In this document: positions 22,325 through 32,799 of the stretch, piece after piece
Numbering within the stretch: the stretch's first letter is position 1
Layout of the letters: every line of letters begins with the position of its first letter
DNA from: Mercenaria mercenaria
Lineage: Eukaryota > Mollusca > Bivalvia > Venerida > Veneridae
Direction of reading: 5' to 3'
NCBI RefSeq assembly: GCF_021730395.1
Contig: NC_069363.1
Coordinates: 55,919,001-55,983,000 of the forward strand
Length of the DNA stretch: 64,000 nt
Program-made: the position numbers and the translations under genes
Notes under the pieces: generated by a model
Database searches by the model: none
The model's input: the letters and a program-made list of their open reading frames with translations, nothing else
Told to the model about the DNA's origin: nothing

Positions 22325-22825
22325 ATTTTGTGATATCATTAATTAATTTATGGATATTACTAATTCATTTTATGATATCATTGATTGTTTTTTGATATCA
22401 TTTAATACTTTTTAAGATATCAGAAAATGGTTTATAGATTTTTTAAAATTCAATCTCTGTGATATCCTAAAGTCAGTTTTATGTTGTAAAATCTTTAATT
22501 CAATTTAATGATATCTTTAATTATACTTTTGTTATCCATAAAGCATTTTGGACATCACAAAAATGAATTTAAGATATCAGTAAATAAAATTAAGGATATC
22601 AAAATAAAATCGAGTTTTTTTTATTATATCCGTAAAATAATTAATATCGAAAAATTAAGAATATTTTGGATACTTTAAATCGATTTTATAATATCATTTA
22701 ATTGGGAGAAATAGTACGATAACACTTCATTGTACGACTTATTGATATCCGTAAATCGAATTTACTGATTTAGGATATCATGAAATCAACCGTATTCTTA
22801 TATGATTTGTTGATATCAAACTGTA
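22325..22825. repeat. GATATC-rich AT tract (degenerate ~30-45 bp tandem)
   Basis: The palindrome GATATC occurs about a dozen times in 500 bases, usually as TGATATCATT or AAGATATCAG, separated by AT-rich spacers such as AATTAATTTA and AAATAAAATT. No coding potential. Confidence 0.7.
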
Positions 22826-23080
22826 TTTTCAAGTACAAATTTCGTGCACCTAGACTCAAATAAATTGTTGCAACTCGACAAGTTGAGTATGTAACTCTTC
22901 CATGTATGAGTTGCTATTAAAATAACTTTGCTAAAATATTCAACATCACAAGACGATATGCCAAGCCCAAGACAAAGATCTCTGTCTCAAATGCCAATCC
23001 CATACGTCACAGGCAATCAAGTTCACTTTCAGTTTTATTGGAACATAATATATATTCTTCCCAGACTTTCATTTGTTAGC

Positions 23081-23556
23081 GGGGTCTCCGTGGCCGAGTG
23101 GTTAAGATCGTTGGCTTCAAATCACTTGCCCCACATCGATGTAGGTAAAGTCCAGACAACGAAACCAGGGGTCGTGAGTTCGAGCTCGAACTAAAAATTA
23201 CTAACATGGGAATAAGAGTTCCTTGTATGGGTGCTTTACAGCTGGCACGCTAAAGAACCAGGGAAGCTTCTGGAATTGGAGTGTCTTCTGTATCTTGCAC
23301 TATCCTCCCACTAACATTACTAACAGTCTTCTAGAGGAGTCGCCTATATGGGTCAACGGTGGCGACTATTGAATTCTTCATGTGAGGAAGCCATCCTGCT
23401 GGCTTACGGAAGGTCGGTGGTTCTACCCAGGTGCCCGCTCGTGATGAAATAATGCACGGAGGGCCATCTGGGGTCTTCCTTCACCATTAAAAGCTGGAAA
23501 ATCGCCATATGACCTATAATAGCGACGTTAAACCCAACAAAATAAATAAATAAATT
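23081..23556 (+). mobile_element. tRNA-Leu-headed SINE, long form
   Basis: The head GGGGTCTCCGTGGCCGAGTG, GTTAAGATCGTTGGCTTCAA and GGGGTCGTGAGTTCGAGCTC resembles a type-II tRNA (Leu-like, CAA in the loop). The body includes GTGAGGAAGCCATCC, GGCTTACGGAAGGTCGGTGG and GTGCCCGCTCGTGATGAAAT, and ends with GCGACGTTAAACCCAAC plus an A-rich tail. Antisense relatives lie at 44530-44757, 45115-45288 and 48265-48415. Confidence 0.85.
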
Positions 23557-23578
23557 TATTTTTTAGTCATAACAGTGC

Positions 23579-23690
23579 CTTGATCTACAATGTTGTTGTC
23601 GGCTCGAATCCAATAAAGCGCTTCCACCGAGTGTGATCCGGCCTGGCAAAGTCTGCAAAGGCCGAATGTAGCATTGCAGATCAAGGTAGG
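23579..23690. mobile_element. short palindromic MITE-like element
   Basis: CCTTGATCTACAATGTTGTT and, inverted, AATGTAGCATTGCAGATCAAGG are imperfect arms. The inner parts also pair (GTCGGCTCGAAT / AAAGGCCGAATG, weakly). Confidence 0.5.
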
Positions 23691-23892
23691 CTATTGCTTT
23701 AATAAGCCAATAACCCTTTCATTATATACATATGTAATATCAGCCGAAATTGACTATAGTTTTAGACTGAAATATTATTTGAAACTTTCTGACGAATGGA
23801 ATGTCGAGACGCCATCATTGCGTCATTTCTGACGTTATATTTGACGTCACCACTAATGCAAGTAGTCCCCCGCTGAATATTTTCTGTATCTA

Positions 23893-26127
23893 GGGGAAAT
23901 TAGGGTAACTGAGCCACTTAAGACCTACGAAGCGTGTTTCTTGCAAACAAATGGCAGCATCTCTCAAATATTATTATTGGATACATGTTAATATCACATT
24001 TCGGGCAAAAGTACCCGAAACGCTATTTTGATGTTTTCGGAAAATTTGATGTGATGAATTGTCCAAAATGGCTCAGTTACCCAACATACTTATGGTAACT
24101 GAGCCACCTTTATTATATGTACTAAGACGAAGAATAATAAACTATTACATTCATTTGGACTTAAATATAATTTGTCGCAAATTTTATAAACGGGCACGGC
24201 CCATGTGTGTGTTTTCGTGCATGCGCATATGTGCATTTTCTTATTTTGCGTCATCATAGTTAAACCCGAACACACACACACATATTTTGCGTCATCTTCC
24301 TTAGGCATAATAATTATGGAATCATATCACAAAAGTGTTCCGTTTAGGCTACAATGCTATAATCATTCAAAGTGCATACATTTTGTTCAAAATAGTGATG
24401 ATATCCCAATGTGTGTCTATGTCGTATTATATAAGCTGTTCACATTTTTAGACTGCACTCAAATACAGTTCAATCCGTTTAAACGTTGTGTGCAAATTTG
24501 GTCAAAAGCAAACAAGGCAGTCTGAAAGTCAGCTATTTTCCTCGCCGCTGTTATGGATAGTAAAAGGGTTGATGGTAATAGGTAGAAGCATTAAACATTT
24601 GAGGTGTGACCTTGACTTTGAGCTGGTATGGGTGAATTTTAGGTTCTGCACTTGTCTTGATAAGGGGAATACTACGTCCAAGTCATACAAAAATCCTTCA
24701 GGGGATTTAGGAGATACAGAGCGGATATAAAACGGAAGGCTTAAAACTATGACCTTGAATTATGACCTTGACCTTGAGTCAATATAGCTGACTCATAAGT
24801 CCTGCACATCGTCCTGATGAAATGATCATTTAACCCAAGTTTCATGAAAATCTTTCAAGGGGTTTAGGAGATACAGGACGGACACAAAATGGAAGGCTCA
24901 AACTTTTGACCTTGAGTTGTGACCTTGGCCCGACATGACAGACTCATAAGTTCTGCACATCGTCTTAATGTTTTGATCATTTGACCCAAGTTTCAAAAGG
25001 CTTTAGGGGATACAGAGCGGACACAAAATGTTACAAATAGTCGGAAGGCCGGAAGACGGAAGAATGGACGGATACCATTCCTCTAACCCCTACCACTCGT
25101 GACGGGGCATCAATGAAAATTTACACGCTGTCGCATTTTTATTAACAACAGGTAATTTAATGTTTACTAATTTCATTACAGATATCAGCACTTGTTATAT
25201 CCGTCTTGAAATACAACTACTGTATGTCCATCATCTCAGATAGCGCCAACGGACGTCACATGATGTAACCGAACGTTGTATGGCTCAGTTACCCGACAGT
25301 GTTCGGGTAACTGAGCCATTTATTAAAATATGTTATGTATATTGGCTAATCCGTAATACACTAGAAAATACTATCGTATATGTCAACACTAACGTGCGTT
25401 TGCTTATTCTATAACAAATACACCCATTGCTCCATTTTATATAGCAAAAACATCCATCAACCAAATTTGATATATTTGGCGTAATTTTCATAATTCACAC
25501 AAACGTGCGTAACGTTTAAAAGTGTAACAATAGCGGGAAAGAGAAATTAGACCAAAACTAACAATTTGACCTTGGTACTTTCATCAATATAAACGTTGTA
25601 CTTTTCCATGTGCACAACGTAATTGTTTTAATTGCCTCTGTAAACCTGTCTTAGTGCACCACTAATATATGCAAGAATGTTCACAATGTTTCATATTTGG
25701 GAGAAGATCCGCTTTTTCAGTACTGGATAAGAGTCCGGGTATATAAAATGACCACTTAAAGCTTTTTTGCAATATGGAATTTTTACCCGCATCATTTGAA
25801 ACAGATTGTTAACATTTTTTGCAAAACATAAACATTTGATTCTATCTGAACTTGAACACTCTAAATCGCAGATATGTACAGCAGGTATATTCTACAATTA
25901 TAACATAAGAAAATTACGTGGTACTGACCAGACTACGTTCATTTATTTATTCCCGCTTTCAGAGATGATAATTCAAAATTTTAATTTACCCGCCTACAAA
26001 GCTTTGTTTTCTTCTCAGAAAGTAAATGGCAACTAATGATATAGGGGGCACTACCGTTATCGGAAAAATTCGGGTATAAATCGGTAACTGGCTCAGTTGC
26101 CCGGGTGGCTCAGATACCCGAATTTAA
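23893..26127. mobile_element. candidate 2.2-kb DNA transposon built around the motif GGGTAACTGAGCCA
   Basis: Left end AAATTAGGGTAACTGAGCCAC (about 23898-23918, 20 conserved bases) and right end GTGGCTCAGATACCCGAATTT (about 26105-26125) are imperfect inverted repeats. The core motif GGGTAACTGAGCCA or its complement recurs near 24066, 24093, 25280, 25303 and 26092. No transposase ORF is recognisable, and target duplications are not clear. A tandem-core element (24590-25120) sits inside. The remainder is AT-rich with a short CA/TG microsatellite near 24270. Confidence 0.6.
24590..25120. mobile_element. pearl/Helitron-like tandem-core element
   Basis: About three units share ATGACCTTGA(A/C)..., ATCCTTCAGGGGATTTAGGA, GATACAG(A/G)(G/A)CGGA and AAAATGGAAGGCT. 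The array ends in GGAAGGCCGGAAGACGGAAG and GGACGGATACC, the tetranucleotide-like edge of pearl elements. Confidence 0.65.
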
Positions 26128-26266
26128 TGGGAGCTGTATACAGATGTATGTAATCGTTAGTGTTATACAGGCTGTATTTCGGACAGAGAATTCGTAGGGT
26201 AAGTGATACACGTTTTTCTATGTCAGATGGAGAGAACATTGCTCATTTTTGAATTTGGCTGTACTG

Positions 26267-26665
26267 GGTGGCCAACCCACGTGACTTCGATATCGAACAC
26301 CCGGTGAAAATCGCTCGCTTCAGGTAACATGTTTGCTTATAATTTCATCATTTCTTGACATATTTTAATCAAACAAAAAGCATCGAAGACTGGGAAATTC
26401 TTGCCACAAATAGTTTTAGTTTTCTCAAGCACTTCGTGCAAATATTTTTTCAAGGACCGACTGTTTAGATAACGTGCAAATTTGAGCGAAGTGTGTGAAG
26501 ACAGTATTGATTATCTCTGACAGACGGTTTTGTGCAGTGGAAAGCTTTTTCTTCGACACTTTTTATTAAAATCTATCAAGTAACAAGGAAATTTCAAACA
26601 AAATGTTACATGACTCGAGCGATTTTCCCCGTGTCTACGATATCGAAAAGTCAGGAAACGGTGGT
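26267..26665. mobile_element. GTGGCCAACCCACGTGAC family MITE (copy 1, right end decayed)
   Basis: The left end GTGGCCAACCCACGTGAC matches the MITE at 39177-39603. Shared interior includes AAATCGCTCG(C/G)TTCAG, ATGTTTGCTTATAATTTC and GATAACGTGCA. Towards the right, CGATTTTCCCCGTGTCTACG still matches, but the terminal repeat is eroded. Confidence 0.65.
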
Positions 26666-27205
26666 AATATAGAAATATCTGTATACTGTCTCATTAAAAT
26701 GGTGCACAGGTTTTATGAAATTCATTTAGATTCTATGTGAACTGTCACTTGAAAAACTTCATTCTGCAAACTTTTAAAGCCTTTGAATAGCGTAACATTT
26801 GTCTATACATCATTAGTAATTATATACATCTCATAATTTTAGACAATTTCATAACTGCAGAGATAGATTTTTGTTTCAAAGCAAATTATTCAGATTTACA
26901 TGACGACTCATACTTTACGACTTCTGCATACCACTTGGTCAAATTGGGGTGTACCCGAATAAAAGGAGATTCAAGGGAGCATTTTCGAGGAAGAAAAGTA
27001 GCAATTGCATAAACATAATAACTTTAAAACTAAACAACAACCAGAAGATATTTGACGTGTTTGAAGAGACATGTTTTGTTTAATTTTTACAAAGGTCAGG
27101 CACCTTTGTTTTTTTCGGTTGGAAAGGGAGACAAAAATGTCACAGTACAATACATGTATATGTGTCACATAATAACTAATGCTTTATGTAAAGGTTAAAC
27201 ACTGA

Positions 27206-27211
27206 TTTATT
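27206..27211 (-). terminator. candidate poly(A) signal of the polyamine-oxidase-like gene
   Basis: AATAAA on the minus strand, about 130 bases after the stop codon at 27342. Between them lies AT-rich 3'UTR-like sequence. Confidence 0.5.
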
Positions 27212-27341
27212 CAATGATGAAAGAAATAATTTGAGAAACAACATCTGAAAATTTGCTGGAAAAATAAATTTTGAACTAATATATCAACTAAAAGAATTAA
27301 AGTAATTTTTTCTGTTCCAATTTTTACATTCCCTACGGTTT

Positions 27342-28697
27342 CTAGAGATTTACGCTTCCTGCAAGGTCCAGCGCCGTGTTCTTTCCAGAATTGTACGAAG
27401 TATGTACGTACCCGTAATTTGTCTGGCTAATATAGTCTCCAGCGAAATGGAGATGCCCCTCTGGCATCCCAAGGTAGTCCATATCTTCATAGGTAAACCC
27501 GGTTGTCCAATAACTGTGTGATCCCAATGTGGTGGTATCAAACTGCCAATTCGGTTTTTTAAACATTATCGGTCCTGAAATATTAGCTGCCGGATACATT
27601 GACCTAAGAACTGTCATACTTGATTCAATAACCTCGGCGTCTGTCATACGTTCAGCGGTCTCTGCTTCGAAACCAGACAATGCTAACTGAAGAATATTGC
27701 TTCCTGGAAATACTGAGTTCATGTTATACCAGACACTGCTCTCACCGTGTCTGTCCCCAGCATAGACTATTGTAGACGTGTTATCCCAAAAGGCAGATGA
27801 AAATTGGAAATACATTTGAGTGTATTTTCCGAAACCAAACTTGTCAATAGCCATCATTTTCTTTCCTGATAGAGGTGGTTCGAAGTTAACTTGTCTAGAT
27901 TGCAGTACACCAAGGCTGAATGTAATAATGACGTCATCAGCCTCATACCTGGAGCCATCCTCAGTGTACACTTCCACCAGTGTATTTTCGTCATCCCAGT
28001 TTTCAATACTGGTAACCTTCTTGTTAAACAATATGCGTTGACCATCTCGAAAACTTCTTACCAGTTCATCTATAATATAAGAATAACCTCTAGGGTCACT
28101 GGAGATCATCCAATCATCGCTGCCGTGCTCTTCAAACACACGTAGATTATTCAAATATTTTCCGGAAACCGAAGGCGTTTCTCGTCCATTTTCAACATCA
28201 AGTTGGTAAACTTCTACTGCTTCAGCCACATTATCAACTGGATTCCAACCAAACTTGCGCAGTAACGCTTCGGCAGTAATGTCCGGTTCGCCATCTCTGT
28301 GCAGTTTACGTGAAAATCTTCTAACTTTTTCCAATACATCTACAATATGGTACCAGTCATTGTCCGCCTTTGCTGTAACATTATTCCCAAACTTGTCCCG
28401 AACAACCCAGGTATCGAATTCCTCAACAATTTCAAATCCATATTGGTCGGCCAGCGCAGCGATAGGATTTGAGCCAAGACCATATATCCATTGTGCACCT
28501 AGTTCCATCATGTACCCACTAATGTTGACAGATTGTATGCGCCCACCAGTCCTGTTAGTCGCTTCCAAAATTTGGACATTTGAGCAACCACTTTCTCCTA
28601 ATGTCTTGGCCGCCATAATACCTGCCATGCCCGCGCCTAGGACAAGCACCTTTTTATCTGAAACTACAAGTATAAATAAAACAAACGTGAGAAACAA
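27342..28697 (-). CDS. FAD-dependent polyamine oxidase-like amine oxidase
   Basis: A flavin amine oxidase, 451 codons as read, with clear likeness to maize polyamine oxidase: FAD motif GAGMAG (21-26), ribose-binding Glu45 in ILEATNRTGGR, VELGAQW-like MELGAQW (64-70), DPRGYSYI (201-208), SLGVLQS (261-267) and the C-terminal FAD site HFAGDYIS with YGYVHTSY (417-434). Family members oxidise spermine or spermidine. The glutamate matching maize Glu170 is present (Glu169), but maize Lys300 (YTK) is Gln294 (YTQ) and maize Glu62 matches Tyr72. The first 13 residues (MFLTFVLFILVVS) look like a signal peptide, yet the same bases form a strong acceptor (ACTTGTAGTTTCAG|AT, exon start 28657, phase 1). A separate upstream signal-peptide exon is therefore likely and was not found. 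Confidence 0.9.
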   Translation of the reverse strand: MFLTFVLFILVVSDKKVLVLGAGMAGIMAAKTLGESGCSNVQILEATNRTGGRIQSVNISGYMMELGAQWIYGLGSNPIAALADQYGFEIVEEFDTWVVRDKFGNNVTAKADNDWYHIVDVLEKVRRFSRKLHRDGEPDITAEALLRKFGWNPVDNVAEAVEVYQLDVENGRETPSVSGKYLNNLRVFEEHGSDDWMISSDPRGYSYIIDELVRSFRDGQRILFNKKVTSIENWDDENTLVEVYTEDGSRYEADDVIITFSLGVLQSRQVNFEPPLSGKKMMAIDKFGFGKYTQMYFQFSSAFWDNTSTIVYAGDRHGESSVWYNMNSVFPGSNILQLALSGFEAETAERMTDAEVIESSMTVLRSMYPAANISGPIMFKKPNWQFDTTTLGSHSYWTTGFTYEDMDYLGMPEGHLHFAGDYISQTNYGYVHTSYNSGKNTALDLAGSVNL

Positions 28698-28947
28698 ATT
28701 GGTAGTGACAATTTATACTAAACAAGAAGGCTGTGGTGGCATAAGGCCGCTCATCTATCTTGAACATTTGACCTTGAATATATGTCACCACGTGCTGTAT
28801 CATAAACAGTAACCAATGTGTTTAGTATGACACTACATGGACAAGTAGGTTTTTTTTTGTGCCCCAGACAATGATCTCTAGTGAGTTAATAAATGTTCCT
28901 TTATGATGTGACCTACTGATCTAGATGATCCAGTTCTGACCATGACA
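28698..28947. other. short stretch upstream of the polyamine-oxidase-like exon
   Basis: No exon with a signal peptide is evident. If the gene is spliced at 28657, its first exon lies here or beyond. Confidence 0.4.
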
Positions 28948-29174
28948 TTAACCTTTAGCCTGCTAAATTTCTAAAATGGACTGGTCCATCATTCAATTTG
29001 GGTGGTGAATGCAAAGAAGAAGAAGATTCAATTTGGGCAGTACCATTTATAATTCGAAAGGGTGTTCAATGAAAATTTACAGACTGAATAGCGGACAGTG
29101 TAGACCATGATCTGATCTTGGTCTGCACTGGTCGCTAAGGCAAAATCACTTGCCGCCAGAAGGCTAAATGTTAA
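28948..29174. mobile_element. TTAACCTTTAGCCTGCTGGC family MITE (copy 1)
   Basis: Left end TTAACCTTTAGCCTGCTAAA and right end GCCAGAAGGCTAAATGTTAA are imperfect inverted repeats. The inside has AGACCATGATCTGATCTTGG and CTGCACTGGTCGC, shared with copies at 32577, 43506, 54177, 55619 and 58448. Confidence 0.8.
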
Positions 29175-29176
29175 TT

Positions 29177-29371
29177 ATTGAGCCGCGCCATGAGAAAACC
29201 AACATAGTGCATTTGCGACCAGCGCCTGCGCATCCGCGCAGTCTGGTCAAGATCCATGCTGTTTGCTTTCAAAGCCTATTGCAATTAGAGAAACCGTTAG
29301 CAAACAGCATGGATCCTGACGCTTGGTGGTCGCAAAAGCACTATGTTGGTTTTCTCAAGATGCGGCACATT
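29177..29371. mobile_element. palindromic MITE, GAGCCGCGCCATGAG family (copy 2)
   Basis: The left end TTGAGCCGCGCCATGAGAAA is identical to the element at 11820. The right end, TTTTCTCAAGATGCGGCACA, has drifted. It abuts the preceding MITE within a few bases. Confidence 0.75.
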
Positions 29372-29399
29372 TCATGAAGCAAAATATTTTGAACAGGTT

Positions 29400-30440
29400 T
29401 CATGCAGGTGTAGTAATTTGGTTTTTAGAGTGTTTATAAGATTTGTACGGTTTGACTTAGTGACCTAATTTTATTTTTATCTTAGATGACCAAGCCCTGT
29501 ATTCATCAACGTTTATAAACTTTGACTTAGACTTTAAACTGTTAAAACTAATCCCCCACAGTTTGGGTGAAATTTTTCAACATGTTCATTTCCACCAAGT
29601 TTGGCATAGAATGTATATATGACACTGAAAAATGATAAAGTTGGTGAAAATAGAAGTTAGATACTGGTAAAAATGCAAGAAGAATGTAAAATTTCTGCAT
29701 TATTTCAAAAGCGTTGCAATGGTTTACTACCTTTCTGCACAAATTTTTGGTTGTTTATAACAATATCTTGCAAAAAAAATCTTATGTCAATAGGTTTGTA
29801 CCACTAGTCACTTTCAGAGTACTCACGTTTTATGGAATTTTGAGAGAAATTGTTTTTCGCCTAAAATGTGTGGGTTAGTCTCTTTAAAACTACTTTTTTG
29901 GCATATATTTGTAAATCTTAAACAGATTTTGATAAAACTTTGCGAGAATATGACATGTACTACAACAAAAAGATATGGAATGTTTTAGCATTAAAGATAT
30001 ATTACAAAGCAAGTTGCAGCAATTTGAATTTTTAGACATTAACAAGTCTAAGCCTGAATTTCACACTAAAACGTTGTTTAAAACGAGTCAATCTGGTTTC
30101 AAAGCTAGTCATAGAAGAAAGACAAATCCTCTAATCACGATTAATAAATGTAACTCGAGTAAAAATGTGTCCTCTAAAGTTGTATCAAGGGTTTTTATTA
30201 TCTGACATAGTGGTCTAGTTTTTAACCCCAAATGCCCCAGTTCCAGCTTTATACAAACAGTAGGCTGAAAATACTTGTCGTTAAACTTCTTACGACAGCC
30301 TCTGTTTGAATTTTATGTACACCAAGTAAAAATATGGCTTCCAGAGTTCGTTATAATTTGACCTAGTTACCCAGAGTTTGACCTCAAATAACCCAGTTTT
30401 AAGCTTGATCTGTATTTTAGAATTAAAAATATTCTGACCA
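29400..30440. repeat. degenerate tandem-core repeat DNA
   Basis: Scattered phrases such as TGACCTAGTTACCCAGAGTT, CTAGTTTTTAACCCCAAATG and ATTCTGACCA match diverged units of the ~139-bp repeat at 49-52.8 kb. The last partial unit is the target site of the 30441 transposon. The open stretch at 29975-30205 is hydrophilic but matches nothing I know. Confidence 0.5.
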
Positions 30441-32502
30441 CACGGGTACTAAACAGTGCCTGCGGTACTGACTGTGCCGACGAGGATTGAAGGCACTTCG
30501 CTTCCTGTACCGCAGGTACTTCGTCAATGTTTACAAAACGAGCGAGATCGGTGAGTGATTTTTGTCATTTTGTTACTGCATGGAGTATTTTTTCAAAAAT
30601 CGGGGAATGTAGCGGGGTGTAGATGTATCTTATCTACATATCCATGCTAAAATTTGTGGCAAACGATCAATTTCCTAGAAACGTAAGGACAAATAAGTTG
30701 AGAATGAAACGTGATTTTTTCACATCAGTGACTGTTTAGACTCGATTTCTTTTCGCTGACCCAAACGATGTCGTCTCTACCGTCGTAAATTATATTTATA
30801 AATGACATGTGATCTGCTAAAACATAAAATGTGTCCAGAAAATTCCGAATTTGAACGTTATGCCACTTTTGGAAAAGTGCCGCAGGCATTTTGACGATGC
30901 CGCAGTCCCTTCGAGGTGCCGCAAGCACTTTCAGAAAGTATCGGGACATAAATTTGGCCGAAACTAGACAGATGGAAGAACAGAGAAACAACATTTCCTT
31001 CAAGAAAACGAAAAGAAAAAGGGGTATTGAATAGTATGCAGTGGAATGCAAGTCAACTGAAGTCAGGTACCTTCATATTGCCGCATTTCAGAAAGCGGTC
31101 CGCAGAATAAAAACCCTATTCTGCTCGATATGTTGTTGTTTTTTTTTTTTTTTTGTTTTTTTTTTCAAAGTTTTGTTTGCAGGGAATAAAATAGGTTTTT
31201 ACATACATGTAAAAACTATTAAAATTCTCCCGTTTGATCGTTTATGAGCTATACTTATTAAGTTCTCATTTTTTCTGAAAACATTTTTAAAATATTTTTT
31301 TTTTGTAGATATACTTAATATTTCCAGGAAACGTTAGGCTATTAAAATAACTACAGAAAATTTCAAACATCGATACAGTTTCTGATTTTATACCGTAATA
31401 ACTGTCTAGCTAGTAAATGTCAGCTGTCCACAATGGGCTCTTACACAAATGGTATCGAGATTATAATGTGAATCATCGCAATAATATTTACAGGAAACTT
31501 CTGACTATTGAGACTCTTATTAGAAAACTTCGCTTTATCATGATAATTTCTTGACGTATCCTGACAGCTACCTACCTATCTCGTGGCAGAGGTTATAATG
31601 CAGTAATCTGGTCAAAAATGTGCTTCCGTGGTGTAGGTGTAGTCGAAAGAAGTCCCTAATAAATAGATCTTAAGTTTTCTATTTTTCGCGCATTTTCGCA
31701 TAAATCGGGAGCCAAATGGGCATCATTCCACTCGTGGAATTAATTTTACATAAAAAATGACACTTTTCATGCTAATATTCGCTTTTTTTCGAGTTGTTTT
31801 TCGTGAAAACGGAAGTAGGGTTTTTATTCTGCGGACCGCTTTCTGAAATGCGACAATATGAGACTACCTGACTCCAGTTGACTTGCATTCCACTGCATAC
31901 TATTCCACACCCGTTTTTCTTTTCGTTTTCTTGAAGGAAATGTTGTTTCTCTGTTCTTCCATTTGTCTGTTTGTCTAGTTTCGGCCAAATTTATGTCCTG
32001 ATACTTTTTGAAAGTGCCTGCGGCACCTCGAAGGGGCTGCGGCATCGTCAAAATGCCTGCGGCACTTTTCCAAAAGTGGCATAACGTTCAAATTCGGAAT
32101 TTTCTGGACACATTTTATGTTTTAGCAGATCACATGTCATTTATAAATATAATTTACGACGGCACAGACGACATCGTTTGAGTCAGCGAAAAGAAATCGA
32201 GTCTAAACAGTCACTGATGTGAAAAAAATCACGTTTCATTCTCAACTTATTTGTCCTTACGTTTCTAGGAAATTGATCATTTGCCACAAATTTTAGCATG
32301 GCTATGTAGATAAGATACATCTACACCCCGCTACATTCCCCGATTTTTGAAAAAATACTCCATGCAGTAACAAAATGACAAAAATCACTCGCCGATCTCG
32401 CTCGTTTTGTAAACATTGACGAAGTACCTGCGGTACAGGAAGCGAAGTGCCTTCAATCCTCGTCGGCACAGTCAGTACCGCAGGCACTGTTTAGTACCCG
32501 TG
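30441..32502. mobile_element. 2.06-kb non-autonomous DNA transposon with ~686-bp TIRs and 5-bp target duplication
   Basis: TIRs run at about 30441-31126 and 31817-32502, with ends CACGGGTACTAAACAGTGCC and its complement. They are flanked by GACCA at 30436-30440 and 32503-32507. Removing the element and one GACCA restores ATTCTGACCAGGTTTTATGA, which matches the intact repeat sequence ATTCTGACCAATTTTCATGA at 49-52 kb, so both borders are well supported. Each TIR repeats motifs of the TGCCGCAGGCA/TACCGCAGGTA type. The ~690-base centre has no transposase. A truncated relative is at 56575-56900. The open frame spanning the left TIR is not a gene. Confidence 0.85.
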
Positions 32503-32576
32503 GACCAGGTTTTATGAAAATGAAGTACTTTTTTAAACGACCAAACCTCGGCCAGGTTTACCCCCGACGACCTCTT

Positions 32577-32799
32577 TTAACATTTATAAGCCTGCTGGCA
32601 GCAAACTTGTGTTTCTGCCTTTGCGACCAGTGCAGACCAAGATCAGCCTGTACATCCGTGCAGTCTGACCATAGTCTTCACTGTTCACTATTCAGTCAGT
32701 ATCTTTTTGGTAAGCACCTCTTTTAACAGTTAATGGTACTGTCTGTCCAAAATGAAAAAGGACAGGTTCATTACAGAAATATAGCAGGGTAAGGGTTAA
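32577..32799. mobile_element. TTAACCTTTAGCCTGCTGGC family MITE (copy 2)
   Basis: Contains AAGCCTGCTGGCAGCAAAC, TTTGCGACCAGTGCAGACCA and AGATCAGCCTG. The right end has decayed to GCAGGGTAAGGGTTAA. Confidence 0.75.

Noticed and set aside
30725-32051. ORFs in the 30-32 kb region (108 and 75 codons)
   Set aside because: They lie in mirrored positions of the two TIR arms and match no protein; not transposase.
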